Positions 54,038 to 64,000 of a stretch of 64,000 bases of DNA are shown piece by piece. The notes under the pieces were generated by a model. The model saw nothing but the letters and a program-made list of their open reading frames with translations. It was not told the origin of the DNA and made no database searches. Source of the stretch: Pseudomonas yamanorum (GTDB taxonomy: Bacteria; Pseudomonadota; Gammaproteobacteria; Pseudomonadales; Pseudomonadaceae); assembly GCF_013386765.1 (NCBI RefSeq), contig NZ_JACARE010000003.1, positions 124,850 to 188,849 of the forward strand, written 5' to 3'. The translations under genes were made by a program, and so were the position numbers. Within the stretch, counting starts at the first letter, position 1; every line of letters starts with the position of its first letter.

Positions 54038-55009
54038 ATGCAGACTTTGTACCCGCAGATCAAACCCTACGCCCGGCACGATCTGGCCGTCGATGAAACC
54101 CACGTCCTGTACGTCGACGAAAGCGGTTCCCCGGAAGGCTTGCCCGTTGTGTTCATCCACGGCGGCCCTGGCGCCGGGTGTGACGCCAATAGCCGCTGCT
54201 TTTTCGATCCGAATCTGTACCGAATTGTTACTTTTGATCAGCGCGGCTGCGGGCGCTCCACCCCGCGGGCCAGCCTGGAAAACAACACCACCTGGGACCT
54301 GGTGGCCGACCTTGAGCGGATTCGCGAGCACCTGGGTATCGAAAAATGGGTGCTGTTCGGCGGTTCCTGGGGCTCGACCCTGGCCCTGGCCTATGCGCAA
54401 ACCCATCCAGAACGGGTACATGGTCTGATTGTGCGGGGCATTTTCCTGGCCCGCCCCCAGGACATTCAGTGGTTTTACCAGGCGGGCGCCAGCCGACTGT
54501 TCCCCGATTACTGGCAGGACTACCTCGCGCCCATCCCTGCGGAGGAGCGCCACGACCTGCTCAGCGCCTACCACAAGCGCCTGACCGGCAACGACCAGAT
54601 CGCCCAGATGCACGCCGCCAAGGCCTGGTCCACGTGGGAAGGCCGTATGTTGGGCCTGTGCCCGAACCCGCAGTTGATCGAGCGTTTCTCCGAGCCCCAG
54701 CGCGCCCTGTCGATTGCCCGTATCGAATGCCACTACTTCACCAACAACTCGTTCCTTGAGCCAGACCAGCTGATCCGCGACATGCACAAGATCGCCCATC
54801 TGCCTGGCGTCATCGTGCATGGCCGCTACGATATGATCTGCCCGCTGGATAACGCCTGGGAACTGCACCAGGCGTGGCCCAACAGTGAGCTGCAGATTAT
54901 CCGCGAGGCCGGCCATGCGGCTGCCGAACCCGGCATCGCCGATGCGCTGGTGCGTGCGGCGAGTGAAATGGCACGGCGCCTGCTTGATCTGCCGCCTGAA
55001 GAAGCATGA
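54038..55009 (+). CDS. pip: Proline iminopeptidase
   Basis: This 323-residue alpha/beta hydrolase removes N-terminal proline from peptides. Motifs are [20 protein letters not shown] (oxyanion HGGPGAG), [13 protein letters not shown], the nucleophile [20 protein letters not shown] (read as [11 protein letters not shown], Ser near residue 110), HGRYDMICP and EAGHAAAEP. Its stop overlaps the dtd ATG by four bases (ATGA). Confidence 0.95.
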   Translation: MQTLYPQIKPYARHDLAVDETHVLYVDESGSPEGLPVVFIHGGPGAGCDANSRCFFDPNLYRIVTFDQRGCGRSTPRASLENNTTWDLVADLERIREHLGIEKWVLFGGSWGSTLALAYAQTHPERVHGLIVRGIFLARPQDIQWFYQAGASRLFPDYWQDYLAPIPAEERHDLLSAYHKRLTGNDQIAQMHAAKAWSTWEGRMLGLCPNPQLIERFSEPQRALSIARIECHYFTNNSFLEPDQLIRDMHKIAHLPGVIVHGRYDMICPLDNAWELHQAWPNSELQIIREAGHAAAEPGIADALVRAASEMARRLLDLPPEEA

Positions 55010-55443
55010 AGGGGCTTTTGCAACGGGTGCGCGGCGCCCGGGTCGAGGTAGAAGGGCAAGTAGTGGGGGCCATCGACCAGGGTTTGCTGGTGCTGGTGGC
55101 TGTCGAACCGTCAGATACTCAAGCCTGCGCCGACAAGCTCCTGCATAAGCTGCTTAACTATCGGGTGTTCAGCGACGACGAGGGCAAGATGAACCTGTCC
55201 TTGAAAGACATTGGCGGCGGGTTGCTGCTGGTGTCGCAGTTCACACTGGCGGCGGACACCAAGAGCGGCTTGCGTCCCAGCTTCTCCACGGCGGCACCGC
55301 CGGCGTTGGGCGAAGCACTTTTCGACTACCTGCTGTTACAAGCGCAACAATTGCATGGCACGGTAGCGGCGGGGCGTTTTGGCGCTGATATGCAGGTGCA
55401 TTTGGTCAATGACGGGCCGGTCACCTTCCTGTTACAGACGTGA
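55006..55443 (+). CDS. dtd: D-aminoacyl-tRNA deacylase
   Basis: This 145-residue enzyme hydrolyses D-aminoacyl-tRNAs and so prevents D-amino acid misincorporation. The two family motifs are [20 protein letters not shown] (SQFTL) and [10 protein letters not shown] (NxPVT). It opens with [17 protein letters not shown] and is translationally coupled to pip. Confidence 0.97.
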   Translation: MKGLLQRVRGARVEVEGQVVGAIDQGLLVLVAVEPSDTQACADKLLHKLLNYRVFSDDEGKMNLSLKDIGGGLLLVSQFTLAADTKSGLRPSFSTAAPPALGEALFDYLLLQAQQLHGTVAAGRFGADMQVHLVNDGPVTFLLQT

Positions 55444-55710
55444 ATGTACTGAAAACGACTTGTAATGCCCAAAAAACCGGGTTTTCGCTACAAATACTTC
55501 GCTGACCCTGATGCGTTGTCACGCGGGCTACTAGATAATCGCGCGCTACGGGGATCAGCGTAAATTGGTCCATTTTTGACTTAGGTAGAGACTTGTCCGA
55601 TCGCCAGTGGGGAATCATTTAGCCCCATGGGAGTCGGAACAATGCTCGCCAACCTGGCATATAGATAGCTGGCCGTTGGTTTTTTGATCTGTTTTCGGCG
55701 AGGGTTGCTC

Positions 55711-57450
55711 GTGATTGTTAGTCCCTGTAATGCACCAAAATTGTCTGCCAAACGGTTACGAAACGCACTGGTAACGGGCTCTGCCCTGTTTTGCCTGTTC
55801 GGCGCGGGTCAACTGTGGGCATTCAGTCTGGATGATGTGTCGGCCAAGGCAAAAGAGCTGGCCGGGCAGAAATACGAAGCTCCGCGCAGCAATTTGCCGA
55901 ACGAATTCCGCGAAATGAAATTCGCTGATTACCAGAAAATTCGTTTCCGCAACGAAAAAGCCGAGTGGGCCGATCAGAACACCCCGTTCAAGCTGTCCTT
56001 CTATCACCAGGGTATGCACTTTGATACACCGGTGAAAATCAACGAAGTCACCGCCGACAGCGTCCAGGAAATCAAGTACGACCCGTCCCGCTTCGATTTC
56101 GGCGACGTCAAGTTCGATCCCAAGTCCACCGAACAGCTGGGTTATGCCGGTTTCCGTGTGCTGTACCCGATCAACAAGGGCGACAAGCAAGACGAAATCA
56201 TGACCATGCTCGGCGCCAGCTATTTCCGCGTCGTGGGTAAAGACCAGGTCTACGGCCTGTCTGCCCGCGGTATGGCGATCGACACTGCGTTGCCGTCCGG
56301 CGAAGAATTCCCGCGTTTCACCGAGTTCTGGATCGAGCGTCCAAAGCCGGGTGAGAAACAGCTGGTGATCTACGCCCTGCTGGATTCGCCACGGGCCACA
56401 GGCGCCTATCGCCTGATCCTGCGCCCTGGCACCGACACCATCGTCGACGTCAAATCCCAGATGTACCTGCGTGACAAGGTCACCAAGCTGGGCATCGCCC
56501 CGCTGACCAGCATGTTCCTGTTCGGTGCCAACCAGCCGTCCAAGGTCCTCAACTACCGTCGCGAGCTGCATGATTCCAGCGGCCTGTCGATCCATGCCGG
56601 CAACGGCGAGTGGATCTGGCGCCCACTGAACAACCCGAAACACCTGTCGGTCAGCAACTTCACCGTGGAAAACCCGCGTGGTTTCGGCCTGCTGCAACGC
56701 GGTCGCAACTTCAGCCACTACGAAGACCTCGACGACAACTACGACAAGCGCCCAAGCGCCTGGATCGAGCCTGATGGCGACTGGGGCAAGGGTTCCGTCG
56801 ACCTGGTAGAGATTCCGACCGCCGATGAAACCAACGACAACATCGTTGCCTTCTGGAGCCCGGAAAAACTGCCGGAGCCAGGCAAGCCGCTGGACGTCGC
56901 CTACCGCCTGCACTGGACGTTGAAAGACGCCGAGTTCCATTCGCCTGAAAGCGCCTGGGTCAAGCAGACCCTGCGTTCCACCGGCGACGTCAAGCAATCC
57001 AACCTGATCCGCCAGCCAGACGGCAGCGTGGCTTACCTGGTGGACTTCGAGGGCCCGTCCCTGAAGAAACTCGCACCGGATGCACCGGTTCGCAGCCAGG
57101 TCAGCGTGGGCGACAACGCCGAAATCGTTGAAAACAGCGTGCGCTACAACCCGCACACCCAAGGCTGGCGCCTGACCCTGCGCATGAAGATCAAGGACGC
57201 AGGCAAGCCGACCGAAATGCGTGCTGCCCTGGTCCAGGATATCGTGACACCTGAGCCGGAGAAGGTTTCGACCCAAGTGCTTAAGGCCGACAAGGTTTTG
57301 GCCAAGCAACACGAGAAAGCGGCCAAGAAAGACGCCAAGGACAAGGACGCCAAGCAGCCGGAAGCGGCTGCCCCAGCCACACCGGAGCCGGCCAAGACAG
57401 AGCAAGTCCTGACCGAAACCTGGAGCTATCAGTTGCCTGCCGATGAGTAA
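55711..57450 (+). CDS. opgG: Glucan biosynthesis protein G
   Basis: This 579-residue periplasmic protein is needed for osmoregulated periplasmic glucan synthesis, probably in branching or release of the backbone. It has a long signal peptide (positively charged, then [17 protein letters not shown]), the two-domain OpgG beta fold ([21 protein letters not shown] as [36 protein letters not shown] as [13 protein letters not shown]) and a C-terminal Lys/Ala/Pro-rich extension (residues ~525-575). The start is GTG 55711 with GAGGG 7 bases upstream. It overlaps opgH by eight bases. Confidence 0.94.
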   Translation: MIVSPCNAPKLSAKRLRNALVTGSALFCLFGAGQLWAFSLDDVSAKAKELAGQKYEAPRSNLPNEFREMKFADYQKIRFRNEKAEWADQNTPFKLSFYHQGMHFDTPVKINEVTADSVQEIKYDPSRFDFGDVKFDPKSTEQLGYAGFRVLYPINKGDKQDEIMTMLGASYFRVVGKDQVYGLSARGMAIDTALPSGEEFPRFTEFWIERPKPGEKQLVIYALLDSPRATGAYRLILRPGTDTIVDVKSQMYLRDKVTKLGIAPLTSMFLFGANQPSKVLNYRRELHDSSGLSIHAGNGEWIWRPLNNPKHLSVSNFTVENPRGFGLLQRGRNFSHYEDLDDNYDKRPSAWIEPDGDWGKGSVDLVEIPTADETNDNIVAFWSPEKLPEPGKPLDVAYRLHWTLKDAEFHSPESAWVKQTLRSTGDVKQSNLIRQPDGSVAYLVDFEGPSLKKLAPDAPVRSQVSVGDNAEIVENSVRYNPHTQGWRLTLRMKIKDAGKPTEMRAALVQDIVTPEPEKVSTQVLKADKVLAKQHEKAAKKDAKDKDAKQPEAAAPATPEPAKTEQVLTETWSYQLPADE

Positions 57451-60013
57451 TTCCCAAGTCCAGCCAGAGACTCTTGCCGAGTACCTGGCGCATCTACCGA
57501 TGACCGATGAGCAGCGCGCCGAACTGGCGGGCTGCGAGTCCTTCAGTGATTTGCACAAGCGCCTGTCGTCGTCCACGTTCGATGCGCCGGCCGACGCTGC
57601 CCAAACGTCGGTAGGTGCGCGGCTGACCCTCAACACCGCCGAAGAGCTGCAAGACGCCGAAATGCTGGCGCTCGATGCCAGCGGCCGGGTCTGCCTCAAG
57701 GCCACGCCGCCGATTCGTCGGACCAAGGTCGTGCCTGAGCCGTGGCGCACCAATATCCTGGTGCGTGGCTGGCGCCGCCTGACCGGTCGCACCAACCCTC
57801 CGGCACCGCCGAAGGATGAGCGCGTGTTGCCGGCTGCGCGCTGGCGCACCGTCGGTTCGATCCGTCGCTATATCCTGCTGGTGCTGATGCTCGGCCAGAC
57901 GATCGTCGCAGGCTGGTACATGAAAGGCATCATGCCGTACCAGGGCTGGTCCTTCGTCGACTTTGACGAGATCCGCAACCAGACCCTGCTGCAAACCGCT
58001 ACCCAGGTACTGCCTTACGCCCTGCAAACCAGCATCCTGGTACTGTTCGGGATTCTGTTCTGCTGGGTCTCGGCCGGTTTCTGGACCGCGCTGATGGGCT
58101 TCCTGGAACTGCTGACCGGTCACGATAAATACCGTATCTCCGGCAAAAGTGCCGGTGACGAGCCGATTCCGAAAGACGCCCGCACCGCGCTGGTAATGCC
58201 GATCTGCAACGAAGACGTGCCCCGGGTATTTGCCGGCCTGCGTGCGACGTTCGAATCGGTAGCCGCCACCGGTGACCTGGACCGTTTCGACTTCTTCGTC
58301 CTAAGCGACAGTAACGAGGCCGATATCTGCATCGCCGAGCAGCAAGCCTGGCTCGACGTGTGCCGCGACGCCGGTGGCTTCGGCAAGATCTTCTATCGCC
58401 GCCGTCGCCGTCGCGTCAAACGCAAGAGCGGCAACCTCGACGACTTCTGCCGTCGCTGGGGCGGTGACTACAAGTACATGGTGGTCCTCGACGCTGACAG
58501 CGTAATGAGCGGCGAATGCCTGACCAGCCTGGTACGCCTGATGGAAGCCACGCCGGATGCCGGGATTATCCAGACCGCGCCGCGTGCGTCGGGCATGGAC
58601 ACCCTGTATGCGCGCATGCAGCAGTTCGCCACCCGTGTGTACGGCCCGCTGTTTACCGCCGGCCTGCACTTCTGGCAGCTGGGTGAATCCCACTACTGGG
58701 GCCACAACGCGATCATCCGCATGAAGCCGTTTATCGAGCACTGCGCCCTGGCGCCGTTGCCGGGTAAAGGCGCGTTTGCCGGTGCGATCCTCTCTCACGA
58801 CTTCGTTGAAGCGGCGCTGATGCGCCGTGCCGGCTGGGGCGTGTGGATTGCCTACGACTTGCCGGGCAGCTACGAAGAACTGCCGCCGAACCTGCTGGAC
58901 GAACTCAAGCGTGACCGTCGCTGGTGCCACGGTAACCTGATGAACTTCCGCCTGTTCCTGGTAAAAGGCATGCACCCGGTGCACCGTGCGGTGTTCCTGA
59001 CCGGCGTGATGTCATACCTGTCGGCGCCGTTGTGGTTCTTCTTCCTGGTGCTGTCGACGGCCTTGCTGGCGGTCAACACCCTGATGGAGCCGCAGTACTT
59101 CATGGCGCCACGCCAGTTGTACCCGCTGTGGCCGCAATGGCATCCGGACAAGGCGGTGGCGCTGTTCTCCACCACCATCGTGCTGCTGTTCCTGCCTAAA
59201 CTGCTGAGCATCATCCTGATCTGGGCCAAGGGCGCGAAAGAGTTCGGCGGCAAGTTCAAGGTGACCTTGTCGATGCTGCTGGAGATGCTGTTCTCCATGT
59301 TGCTGGCGCCGGTGCGGATGATCTTCCACACCCGTTTCGTACTCGCCGCGTTCCTCGGCTGGGCTGCGACCTGGAACTCGCCACAGCGTGACGACGACTC
59401 CACGCCCTGGAGCGAGGCGGTCAAGCGCCACGGTCCGCAGACCTTGCTCGGCTTCTTCTGGGCACTGCTGGTGGTGTGGTTGAACCCAAGCTTCCTGTGG
59501 TGGCTGGTGCCGATCGTGGGTTCGCTGATGCTGTCGATTCCGGTGTCGGTGATTTCCAGCCGGGTCAAGCTGGGCCTCAAGTCCCGTGACGAGAGCCTGT
59601 TCCTGATCCCCGAGGAATACAATCCGCCCCAGGCGCTGTTGTCGACCGACAAATACACCCACGAAAACCGTTGGCATGCGCTGAACGACGGCTTTGTGCG
59701 GGCGGTGGTCGATCCTCAGCAAAACGCCCTGGCGTGTGCCCTCGCGACGTCCCGTCACGGGCAGGCGGAGCCGATCGAATGGCTGCGCGCCGAGCGTGTT
59801 CGTCATGCGCTGAAAGTCGGCCCTGCCGGCCTCAACAACGGCGAACGCCTGGCCTTGCTCAGCGACCCGGTCGCCCTGGCTCGTTTGCACGAGCAGGTCT
59901 GGAGCGAAGGTCACTCCGAATGGCTCAACGCCTGGCGGGCATCGGTCAAGGCTGATCCGCATGCGCCGTTGCTGCCATTGAAACCACTTTCGTCCCAGGC
60001 TCAACCGGCCTGA
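57443..60013 (+). CDS. opgH: Glucans biosynthesis glucosyltransferase H
   Basis: This 856-residue inner-membrane GT2 enzyme polymerises the beta-1,2 glucan backbone from UDP-glucose. The cytoplasmic catalytic domain has [32 protein letters not shown] and the [11 protein letters not shown] acceptor motif (residues ~240-500), flanked by about eight membrane segments. The ATG lies within the last codons of opgG (ATGAGTAA), so both are made together. A strong terminator follows. Confidence 0.95.
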   Translation: MSNSQVQPETLAEYLAHLPMTDEQRAELAGCESFSDLHKRLSSSTFDAPADAAQTSVGARLTLNTAEELQDAEMLALDASGRVCLKATPPIRRTKVVPEPWRTNILVRGWRRLTGRTNPPAPPKDERVLPAARWRTVGSIRRYILLVLMLGQTIVAGWYMKGIMPYQGWSFVDFDEIRNQTLLQTATQVLPYALQTSILVLFGILFCWVSAGFWTALMGFLELLTGHDKYRISGKSAGDEPIPKDARTALVMPICNEDVPRVFAGLRATFESVAATGDLDRFDFFVLSDSNEADICIAEQQAWLDVCRDAGGFGKIFYRRRRRRVKRKSGNLDDFCRRWGGDYKYMVVLDADSVMSGECLTSLVRLMEATPDAGIIQTAPRASGMDTLYARMQQFATRVYGPLFTAGLHFWQLGESHYWGHNAIIRMKPFIEHCALAPLPGKGAFAGAILSHDFVEAALMRRAGWGVWIAYDLPGSYEELPPNLLDELKRDRRWCHGNLMNFRLFLVKGMHPVHRAVFLTGVMSYLSAPLWFFFLVLSTALLAVNTLMEPQYFMAPRQLYPLWPQWHPDKAVALFSTTIVLLFLPKLLSIILIWAKGAKEFGGKFKVTLSMLLEMLFSMLLAPVRMIFHTRFVLAAFLGWAATWNSPQRDDDSTPWSEAVKRHGPQTLLGFFWALLVVWLNPSFLWWLVPIVGSLMLSIPVSVISSRVKLGLKSRDESLFLIPEEYNPPQALLSTDKYTHENRWHALNDGFVRAVVDPQQNALACALATSRHGQAEPIEWLRAERVRHALKVGPAGLNNGERLALLSDPVALARLHEQVWSEGHSEWLNAWRASVKADPHAPLLPLKPLSSQAQPA

Positions 60014-60019
60014 TTCGGA

Positions 60020-60052
60020 CGCCCCCGAGGTAGCGCCTCGGGGGCGTTTTTG
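60020..60052 (+). terminator. Rho-independent terminator of opgGH
   Basis: CGCCCCCGAGG (60020-60030) and CCTCGGGGGCG pair around TAGCG, followed by TTTTT, a few bases after the opgH stop. Confidence 0.92.
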
Positions 60053-60135
60053 GCAACCGTCCTACGTTGTTTTTCCCCTCTGTTCTTCCGCGCTAACTCC
60101 TTGTTATTTCGAAACAAAAGACCCTTCACCAAGGC

Positions 60136-60165
60136 GTATTGCCGTGCCTGTGAGTGGGTTAGCAT
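60136..60165 (+). promoter_or_regulatory. Candidate promoter of the first amino-acid binding protein
   Basis: GAGTGGGTTAGCATCGCCCCC (split here as GAGTGGGTTAGCATCG and CCCC) contains a TAGCAT -10 with a weak TTGCCG -35. Nearly the same block occurs before the paralogous gene at 61195-61220. Confidence 0.4.
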
Positions 60166-60253
60166 CGCCCCCAAAATCTGACTCGAAGCCCCTGGTTTAC
60201 GCGAACTTGTGCGTGGCTGGGAGTGGGAGTGTTTAACGGAACAGGGGCGTTTC

Positions 60254-61057
60254 ATGATCAAAAGGTATTTATCGATGCTGTTGCTCGGCATCGTCACGTT
60301 TTCCTATGGTTACCTGGCGCATGCCGGGGCAATAGACGAAGCCGTTCGCCGCGGTGTGCTGAAAGTTGGCACCAACCCGGCCTACGTGCCCTTCGAGATG
60401 ACCGACAAGAAAGGCCGCATCGTCGGCTTTGAAATTGACCTGCTGCGGGAGATGAGCAAGGCGCTGGGGGTGAAGCTGGAGTTGGTCTCAGTGCCCTATA
60501 CCGACCTGATACCCGGCCTGCTGGCCAGCCGGTTCGACCTGATCGGTAGCGGCATGACGGTCACCCAGGAGCGCAACCTGACACTCAATTTCAGCGATTC
60601 CTTCATCATCGTCGGCCAGACCGTGCTGCTGCATCCGCGGCTGGCCGAGCAGGTCCACAGCATCGAAGACTTGAACGAAGCCGGCTACCGGATCGCGGCG
60701 GCCGAAGGCACCACGGGCGAGGCGGCGGCGAAGAGGTTTCTCGACGCTGCCCGGTTGCACAGTTTTCCGACCCCTGAAGAAGGGGTGCGCCAGGTGGTGG
60801 AGGGCAAGGCGGACGCCTTTATCCATGACGCGCCGTACAACCTGATCGCCATCACCAAGCCCCAGAACCGCACGCTGTTGGCGCTGGAACAACCCTTCAC
60901 CTACGAGCCGTTGGCGTTCGGGGTGAAAAAGGGCGATTACGACAGCCTCAACTGGATCAATCATTTCCTCAATCAGGTGGCGCAGGACGGCACCTACGAT
61001 CGGCTGCATGACAAGTGGTTCAAAGACACGGACTGGATGACGGAGGTGGGCTGGTAG
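60254..61057 (+). CDS. Amino-acid ABC substrate-binding protein (SBP_bac_3), paralogue 1
   Basis: This 267-residue periplasmic protein has a signal peptide (MIKRYLSMLLLGIVTFSYGYLAHA) and the polar amino-acid-binding fold: AIDEAVRRGVLKVGTNPAYVPFE, read as LKVGTNPAYVPFEMTD, then GFEIDLLREMSKALGV, FDLIGSGMTVTQERNL and YNLIAITKPQN. It is a close paralogue of the next gene, about two-thirds identical by eye. The start is ATG 60254. Confidence 0.88.
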   Translation: MIKRYLSMLLLGIVTFSYGYLAHAGAIDEAVRRGVLKVGTNPAYVPFEMTDKKGRIVGFEIDLLREMSKALGVKLELVSVPYTDLIPGLLASRFDLIGSGMTVTQERNLTLNFSDSFIIVGQTVLLHPRLAEQVHSIEDLNEAGYRIAAAEGTTGEAAAKRFLDAARLHSFPTPEEGVRQVVEGKADAFIHDAPYNLIAITKPQNRTLLALEQPFTYEPLAFGVKKGDYDSLNWINHFLNQVAQDGTYDRLHDKWFKDTDWMTEVGW

Positions 61058-61189
61058 TCATAACTGCTTACACATCAATCAATTGGCTGGCCTGTGCGTT
61101 GACATGTCTAGCGGCAGGGTTCCCTGCACCGTTGTGGGGCTTTTCTGTCATCCCTTGGCAACAAATCCCGGTGAAACCTTTGTACCGGG

Positions 61190-61220
61190 CGGGGAGTGAG
61201 TTAGGATCGCACCCCGAAAT
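61190..61220 (+). promoter_or_regulatory. Candidate promoter of the second amino-acid binding protein
   Basis: TTGTAC (61180-61185) and TAGGAT (61202-61207) are 16 bases apart in GAGTGAGTTAGGATCGC, which copies the block upstream of paralogue 1. The transcript would start near 61214. Confidence 0.45.
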
Positions 61221-61273
61221 GGTGCAGCCCTTTTGCGCGCCGATCTCACCATAAAATGGGTTCAGGGGACTTG

Positions 61274-62074
61274 ATGATGAAAAAGTATCTTTCGATGCTG
61301 CTGCTAGGCGTCACCGCACTGGTGGCGGTCAACGCGGCCCACGCCGGCGCCATCGATGATGCGGTCAAGCGCGGCACGTTGAAAGTCGGCATGGACCCGA
61401 CCTACATGCCGTTCCAGATGACCAACAAGCGCGGTGAAATCATCGGCTTTGAAGTTGACATCCTCAAGGCCATGGCCAAGTCCATGGGCGTCAAGTTCGA
61501 GCCGATCTCCACCGGCTACGACGGCATCATCCCGGCCCTGCTGACCAACAAGTTCGACATGATCGGCAGCGGCATGACCCTGACCCAGGAACGCAACCTG
61601 CGCCTGAACTTCAGCGAACCGTTCATCGTGGTCGGCCAGACCCTGCTGATTCGCAAGGAGCTGGAAGGCACCATCAAGTCCTACAAAGACCTGAACGACG
61701 AGAAGTACCGCCTGACCTCCAAGCTCGGCACCACCGGCGAGATGGTGGCCAAGAAGCTGATCTCCAAGGCCAAGTACCACGGCTACGACAACGAGCAGGA
61801 AGCCGTGCTCGACGTGGTCAACGGCAAGGCCGACGCCTTTGTCTACGACGCGCCGTACAACGTGGTGGCGGTGAACAAGGTCGGCAATGGCAAGCTGGTA
61901 TTCCTCGACCAGCCGTTCACCTTCGAGCCCCTGGCGTTCGGCCTGAAGAAGGGCGACTACGACAGCATCAACTTCATCAACAACTTCCTGCACCAGATCC
62001 GCAACGACGGCACCTACGATCGCATCCATGACAAGTGGTTCAAGAGCTCCGAGTGGCTCAAGGACATGGAATAA
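61274..62074 (+). CDS. Amino-acid ABC substrate-binding protein (SBP_bac_3), paralogue 2
   Basis: This 266-residue protein has a signal peptide (MMKKYLSMLLLGVTALVAVNAAHA) and binding-fold segments LKVGMDPTYMPFQMTNKRGEI (read as LKVGMDPTYMPFQM), GFEVDILKAMAKSMGVKFEP, FDMIGSGMTLTQERNLRLNF (read as DMIGSGMTLTQERNL) and YDAPYNVVAVNKVG. AGGGGA lies 4 bases before ATG 61274, and a second ATG is next to it. It is followed by a REP-like pair, then the permease and ATPase it probably serves. Confidence 0.9.
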   Translation: MMKKYLSMLLLGVTALVAVNAAHAGAIDDAVKRGTLKVGMDPTYMPFQMTNKRGEIIGFEVDILKAMAKSMGVKFEPISTGYDGIIPALLTNKFDMIGSGMTLTQERNLRLNFSEPFIVVGQTLLIRKELEGTIKSYKDLNDEKYRLTSKLGTTGEMVAKKLISKAKYHGYDNEQEAVLDVVNGKADAFVYDAPYNVVAVNKVGNGKLVFLDQPFTFEPLAFGLKKGDYDSINFINNFLHQIRNDGTYDRIHDKWFKSSEWLKDME

Positions 62075-62085
62075 CGCTTGGCTTG

Positions 62086-62181
62086 TGTGGCGAGGGAGCT
62101 TGCTCCCGCTGGAGTGCGTAGCGCTCCCGCCTTTTTTGGGGCTGCTACGCAGCCCAACGGGAGCAAGCTCCCTCGCCACAT
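62086..62181. repeat. REP-like pair of a third family
   Basis: TGTGGCGAGGGAGCTTGCTC and GAGCAAGCTCCCTCGCCACA are perfect inverse copies, with inner arms GCGTAGCGCTCC and GGCTGCTACGC. This family differs from the GTGGGAGCTGGC type and recurs at the right edge of the window. Confidence 0.92.
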
Positions 62182-62216
62182 ACGGGGTACATCCCGCCCC
62201 TGATGGATGTTAAATA

Positions 62217-63176
62217 ATGAAACAGAAAAAAGCCCAATGGCCCTGGCACCTGCTGACGGTGCTGGTGCTGGTCGGCCTGGCCGGCGCGTTGTATTACGCC
62301 ACCTCGCTGATGTCCTACGAATGGCGCTGGAACCGTGTTCCGCAGTACTTCGTCTACCAGGCAGAAGAGTCCCAGCGGGCGTCGGACATTTCCACCGTCA
62401 GCGAACTGGTGCGCAAGGGCGATGTAGCTGAAGTCACCCTGCGTAACGGTGAGGGCAACGAGCAGCACCTGACCGTAGCCGAGAACAGCCTGCAAGTGGC
62501 CAAGGACGATGACGTGGCCGAGGGCGATGTGATCGGCGTCACCCGGCATTGGGCCGCGGGCCCGTTGTTGTGGGGTTTGTGGACCACGTTGTGGCTATCG
62601 GTGGTGTCCGGGGTGCTGGGCCTGTTGATCGGCCTGGCGACCGGGTTGTGTCGCTTGTCGAATAACCCGACTTTGCGCGATCTGTCGACGATCTACGTCG
62701 AACTGGTACGCGGTACGCCGCTATTGGTGCAGATCTTCATTTTCTATTTCTTTATCGGCACGGTGCTCAACCTGTCCCGGGAATTCGCCGGGATCGCCGC
62801 GCTGTCGTTGTTTACCGGCGCCTATGTGGCCGAAATCATTCGTGCCGGCGTGCAGTCGATTGCCCGTGGCCAGAATGAAGCGGCACGTTCTTTGGGGCTC
62901 AGTGCCGGCCAGTCGATGCGCCATGTGGTGTTGCCGCAGGCCTTCAAGCGCGTGTTGCCGCCGCTGGCCGGGCAATTTATCAGCCTGGTGAAGGACACGT
63001 CCCTGGTGTCGGTGATCGCGATTACCGAACTGCTGAAAAGCGGCCGCGAGGTCATCACCACCTCGTTCTCGCCGTTTGAAATTCTGTTCTGCGTGGCAGG
63101 CCTGTACCTGCTGATCAACCTGCCGCTGTCGAAAATCGCCAGCCGGCTTGAGCGGAGGCTCGCGCAAAGTGATTGA
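62217..63176 (+). CDS. Amino-acid ABC transporter permease (HisM/GlnP type)
   Basis: This 319-residue permease has an N-terminal membrane helix, an unusual periplasmic loop (residues ~35-115, with [21 protein letters not shown]), then the His/Glu/Gln/Arg/opine-type domain with [20 protein letters not shown] and the EAA loop [23 protein letters not shown]. The gene follows the binding protein after the REP pair. Its stop codon overlaps the ATPase start region by eight bases. Confidence 0.88.
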   Translation: MKQKKAQWPWHLLTVLVLVGLAGALYYATSLMSYEWRWNRVPQYFVYQAEESQRASDISTVSELVRKGDVAEVTLRNGEGNEQHLTVAENSLQVAKDDDVAEGDVIGVTRHWAAGPLLWGLWTTLWLSVVSGVLGLLIGLATGLCRLSNNPTLRDLSTIYVELVRGTPLLVQIFIFYFFIGTVLNLSREFAGIAALSLFTGAYVAEIIRAGVQSIARGQNEAARSLGLSAGQSMRHVVLPQAFKRVLPPLAGQFISLVKDTSLVSVIAITELLKSGREVITTSFSPFEILFCVAGLYLLINLPLSKIASRLERRLAQSD

Positions 63177-63903
63177 AGTCCGCGATCTGGTAAAAGTCTT
63201 CGACACCCGTGGCCACGTAGTCCGCGCGGTGGATAACGTGACCACGCAGGTGGCCAAGGGTGAAGTGCTGGTGGTGATCGGCCCGTCCGGCTCCGGCAAG
63301 TCGACGTTCCTGCGTTGCCTAAACGGCCTGGAAGAGTTCGATTCCGGCTCGGTGAGCATTGACGGCCTGCAACTGGCAGACCCGAAAACCGACGTGAACG
63401 CTTATCGCCGGGAAGTCGGCATGGTGTTCCAGCACTTCAACCTGTTCCCTCACATGACCGTGCTGGAAAACCTCTGCCTGGCGCAAAAAGTCGTGCGCAA
63501 GCGCGGCAAGAAAGAGCGCGAGGCCAAGGCCCTGGCGCTCCTGGAAAAGGTCGGCATTGCGCAGAAAGCCAACGAATTTCCGTCGCGGCTTTCCGGTGGC
63601 CAGCAGCAGCGCGTGGCGATTGCCCGTGCGCTGGCGATGGAGCCCAAGGTGATGCTGTTTGACGAGCCTACCTCGGCGCTGGACCCGGAAATGGTCGGCG
63701 AAGTGCTGGACGTGATGAAGACCCTGGCCCTGGAAGGCATGACCATGGTCTGCGTTACCCATGAAATGGGTTTTGCCCGGGAAGTGGCCGATCGGGTGCT
63801 GTTCTTCGATCACGGCAAACTCCTGGAAGACGCCGCTCCGGCGCAATTCTTCGATTCGCCGAAGGACCCCCGGGCCCAAGCCTTCCTGCGTCAAGTTCTG
63901 TAA
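63169..63903 (+). CDS. Amino-acid ABC transporter ATP-binding protein
   Basis: This 244-residue ATPase of the polar amino-acid class has Walker [19 protein letters not shown]-loop [14 protein letters not shown], signature [19 protein letters not shown], Walker [16 protein letters not shown] and H-loop [15 protein letters not shown]. The start is GTG 63169 ([15 protein letters not shown]), with GGAGG about 10 bases upstream. It completes the importer with the preceding permease and binding proteins. Confidence 0.93.
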   Translation: MIEVRDLVKVFDTRGHVVRAVDNVTTQVAKGEVLVVIGPSGSGKSTFLRCLNGLEEFDSGSVSIDGLQLADPKTDVNAYRREVGMVFQHFNLFPHMTVLENLCLAQKVVRKRGKKEREAKALALLEKVGIAQKANEFPSRLSGGQQQRVAIARALAMEPKVMLFDEPTSALDPEMVGEVLDVMKTLALEGMTMVCVTHEMGFAREVADRVLFFDHGKLLEDAAPAQFFDSPKDPRAQAFLRQVL

Positions 63904-63912
63904 AACGCTTCT

Positions 63913-64000
63913 TGTGGTGAGGGAGCTTGCTGTGGCGAGGGAGCTTGCTCCCGCTGGGCTGCGTAGCGGCCCCAAAATCCTGGGAGCGCTGCGCACTCCA
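63913..64000. repeat. Third-family REP, tandem start, truncated by window edge
   Basis: TGTGGTGAGGGAGCTTGC is immediately followed by TGTGGCGAGGGAGCTTGC and then TCCCGCTGGGCTGCGTAGC. The arm is therefore duplicated in tandem. The closing arm lies outside the window. Confidence 0.75.

Noticed and set aside
55756..57849. 697-codon minus-strand frame opposite opgG and opgH
   Set aside because: Shadow frame across two well-supported genes; no plausible start site or motif.

Overview
The window is chromosomal DNA from a Pseudomonas of the fluorescens group. The evidence is high GC content, the histidine-utilisation (hut) locus laid out as in P. fluorescens SBW25, the clusters hisBH-DUF2164-hisAF, gpmI-envC-ctpA-yibQ, yibN-grxC-secB, ntrBC-chorismate mutase-glnA-thiI-typA and opgGH, and about 17 REP-type inverted repeats (arms beginning GTGGGAGC..GGCTTGCC). 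I see no rRNA, tRNA, CRISPR array, prophage or insertion sequence.

Layout. 1-1.5 kb: the end of an oxalate/formate-antiporter-family MFS carrier. 1.8-4.9 kb: hisB-hisH-DUF2164-hisA-hisF. 4.9-7.0 kb: a periplasmic binding protein facing an unusual Vps62-like protein with a possible pore-forming C-terminal part; the two genes overlap tail to tail. 7.1-12.3 kb (minus strand): gpmI, envC, ctpA, yibQ. 12.4-14.7 kb: yibN-grxC-secB, then trmL divergent from a small membrane protein. 14.7-15.3 kb: a non-coding stretch with four ordered direct repeats, a terminator-like hairpin and a REP pair. 15.3-20.3 kb (minus strand): ntrC, ntrB, a periplasmic chorismate mutase and glnA, with NtrC-type and sigma-54 sites. 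20.7-27.4 kb: thiI, typA, a YkgJ-family protein (minus) and glgP. 27.6-33.6 kb: a very large DUF2339 membrane protein coupled to a DUF3999 protein, then fbp. 33.6-35.3 kb: a ParE/RelE-Phd toxin-antitoxin pair and two small lipoproteins. 35.4-51.6 kb: the hut locus. 51.9-55.4 kb: an orphan choline/betaine-type binding protein, an HSL-family esterase, proline iminopeptidase and dtd. 55.7-60.0 kb: opgGH for osmoregulated periplasmic glucans. 60.2-63.9 kb: two paralogous amino-acid binding proteins, an ABC permease and an ATPase.

How the genes work together. The hut genes encode a complete five-step route from histidine to glutamate (HutH, HutU, HutI, HutF, HutG), three probable uptake systems (HutTu for urocanate, HutXWV ABC, HutTh for histidine), the HutC repressor and HutD. 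HutC operators lie between hutF and hutC and just downstream of a sigma-54 promoter ahead of hutU. NtrBC and GlnA provide the nitrogen-control side. A second HutH-like gene in the locus lacks exactly the Ala-Ser-Gly triad that forms the MIO cofactor, so it cannot be an ordinary histidase.

The observations I rate highest are the MIO-less HutH paralogue, the Vps62-like putative toxin, the four-copy repeat array with hairpin spacers, and the DUF2339-DUF3999 pair. Start codons were chosen from ribosome-binding sites, signal peptides and family lengths. No database search was possible, so assignments rest on recognised motifs and gene order.
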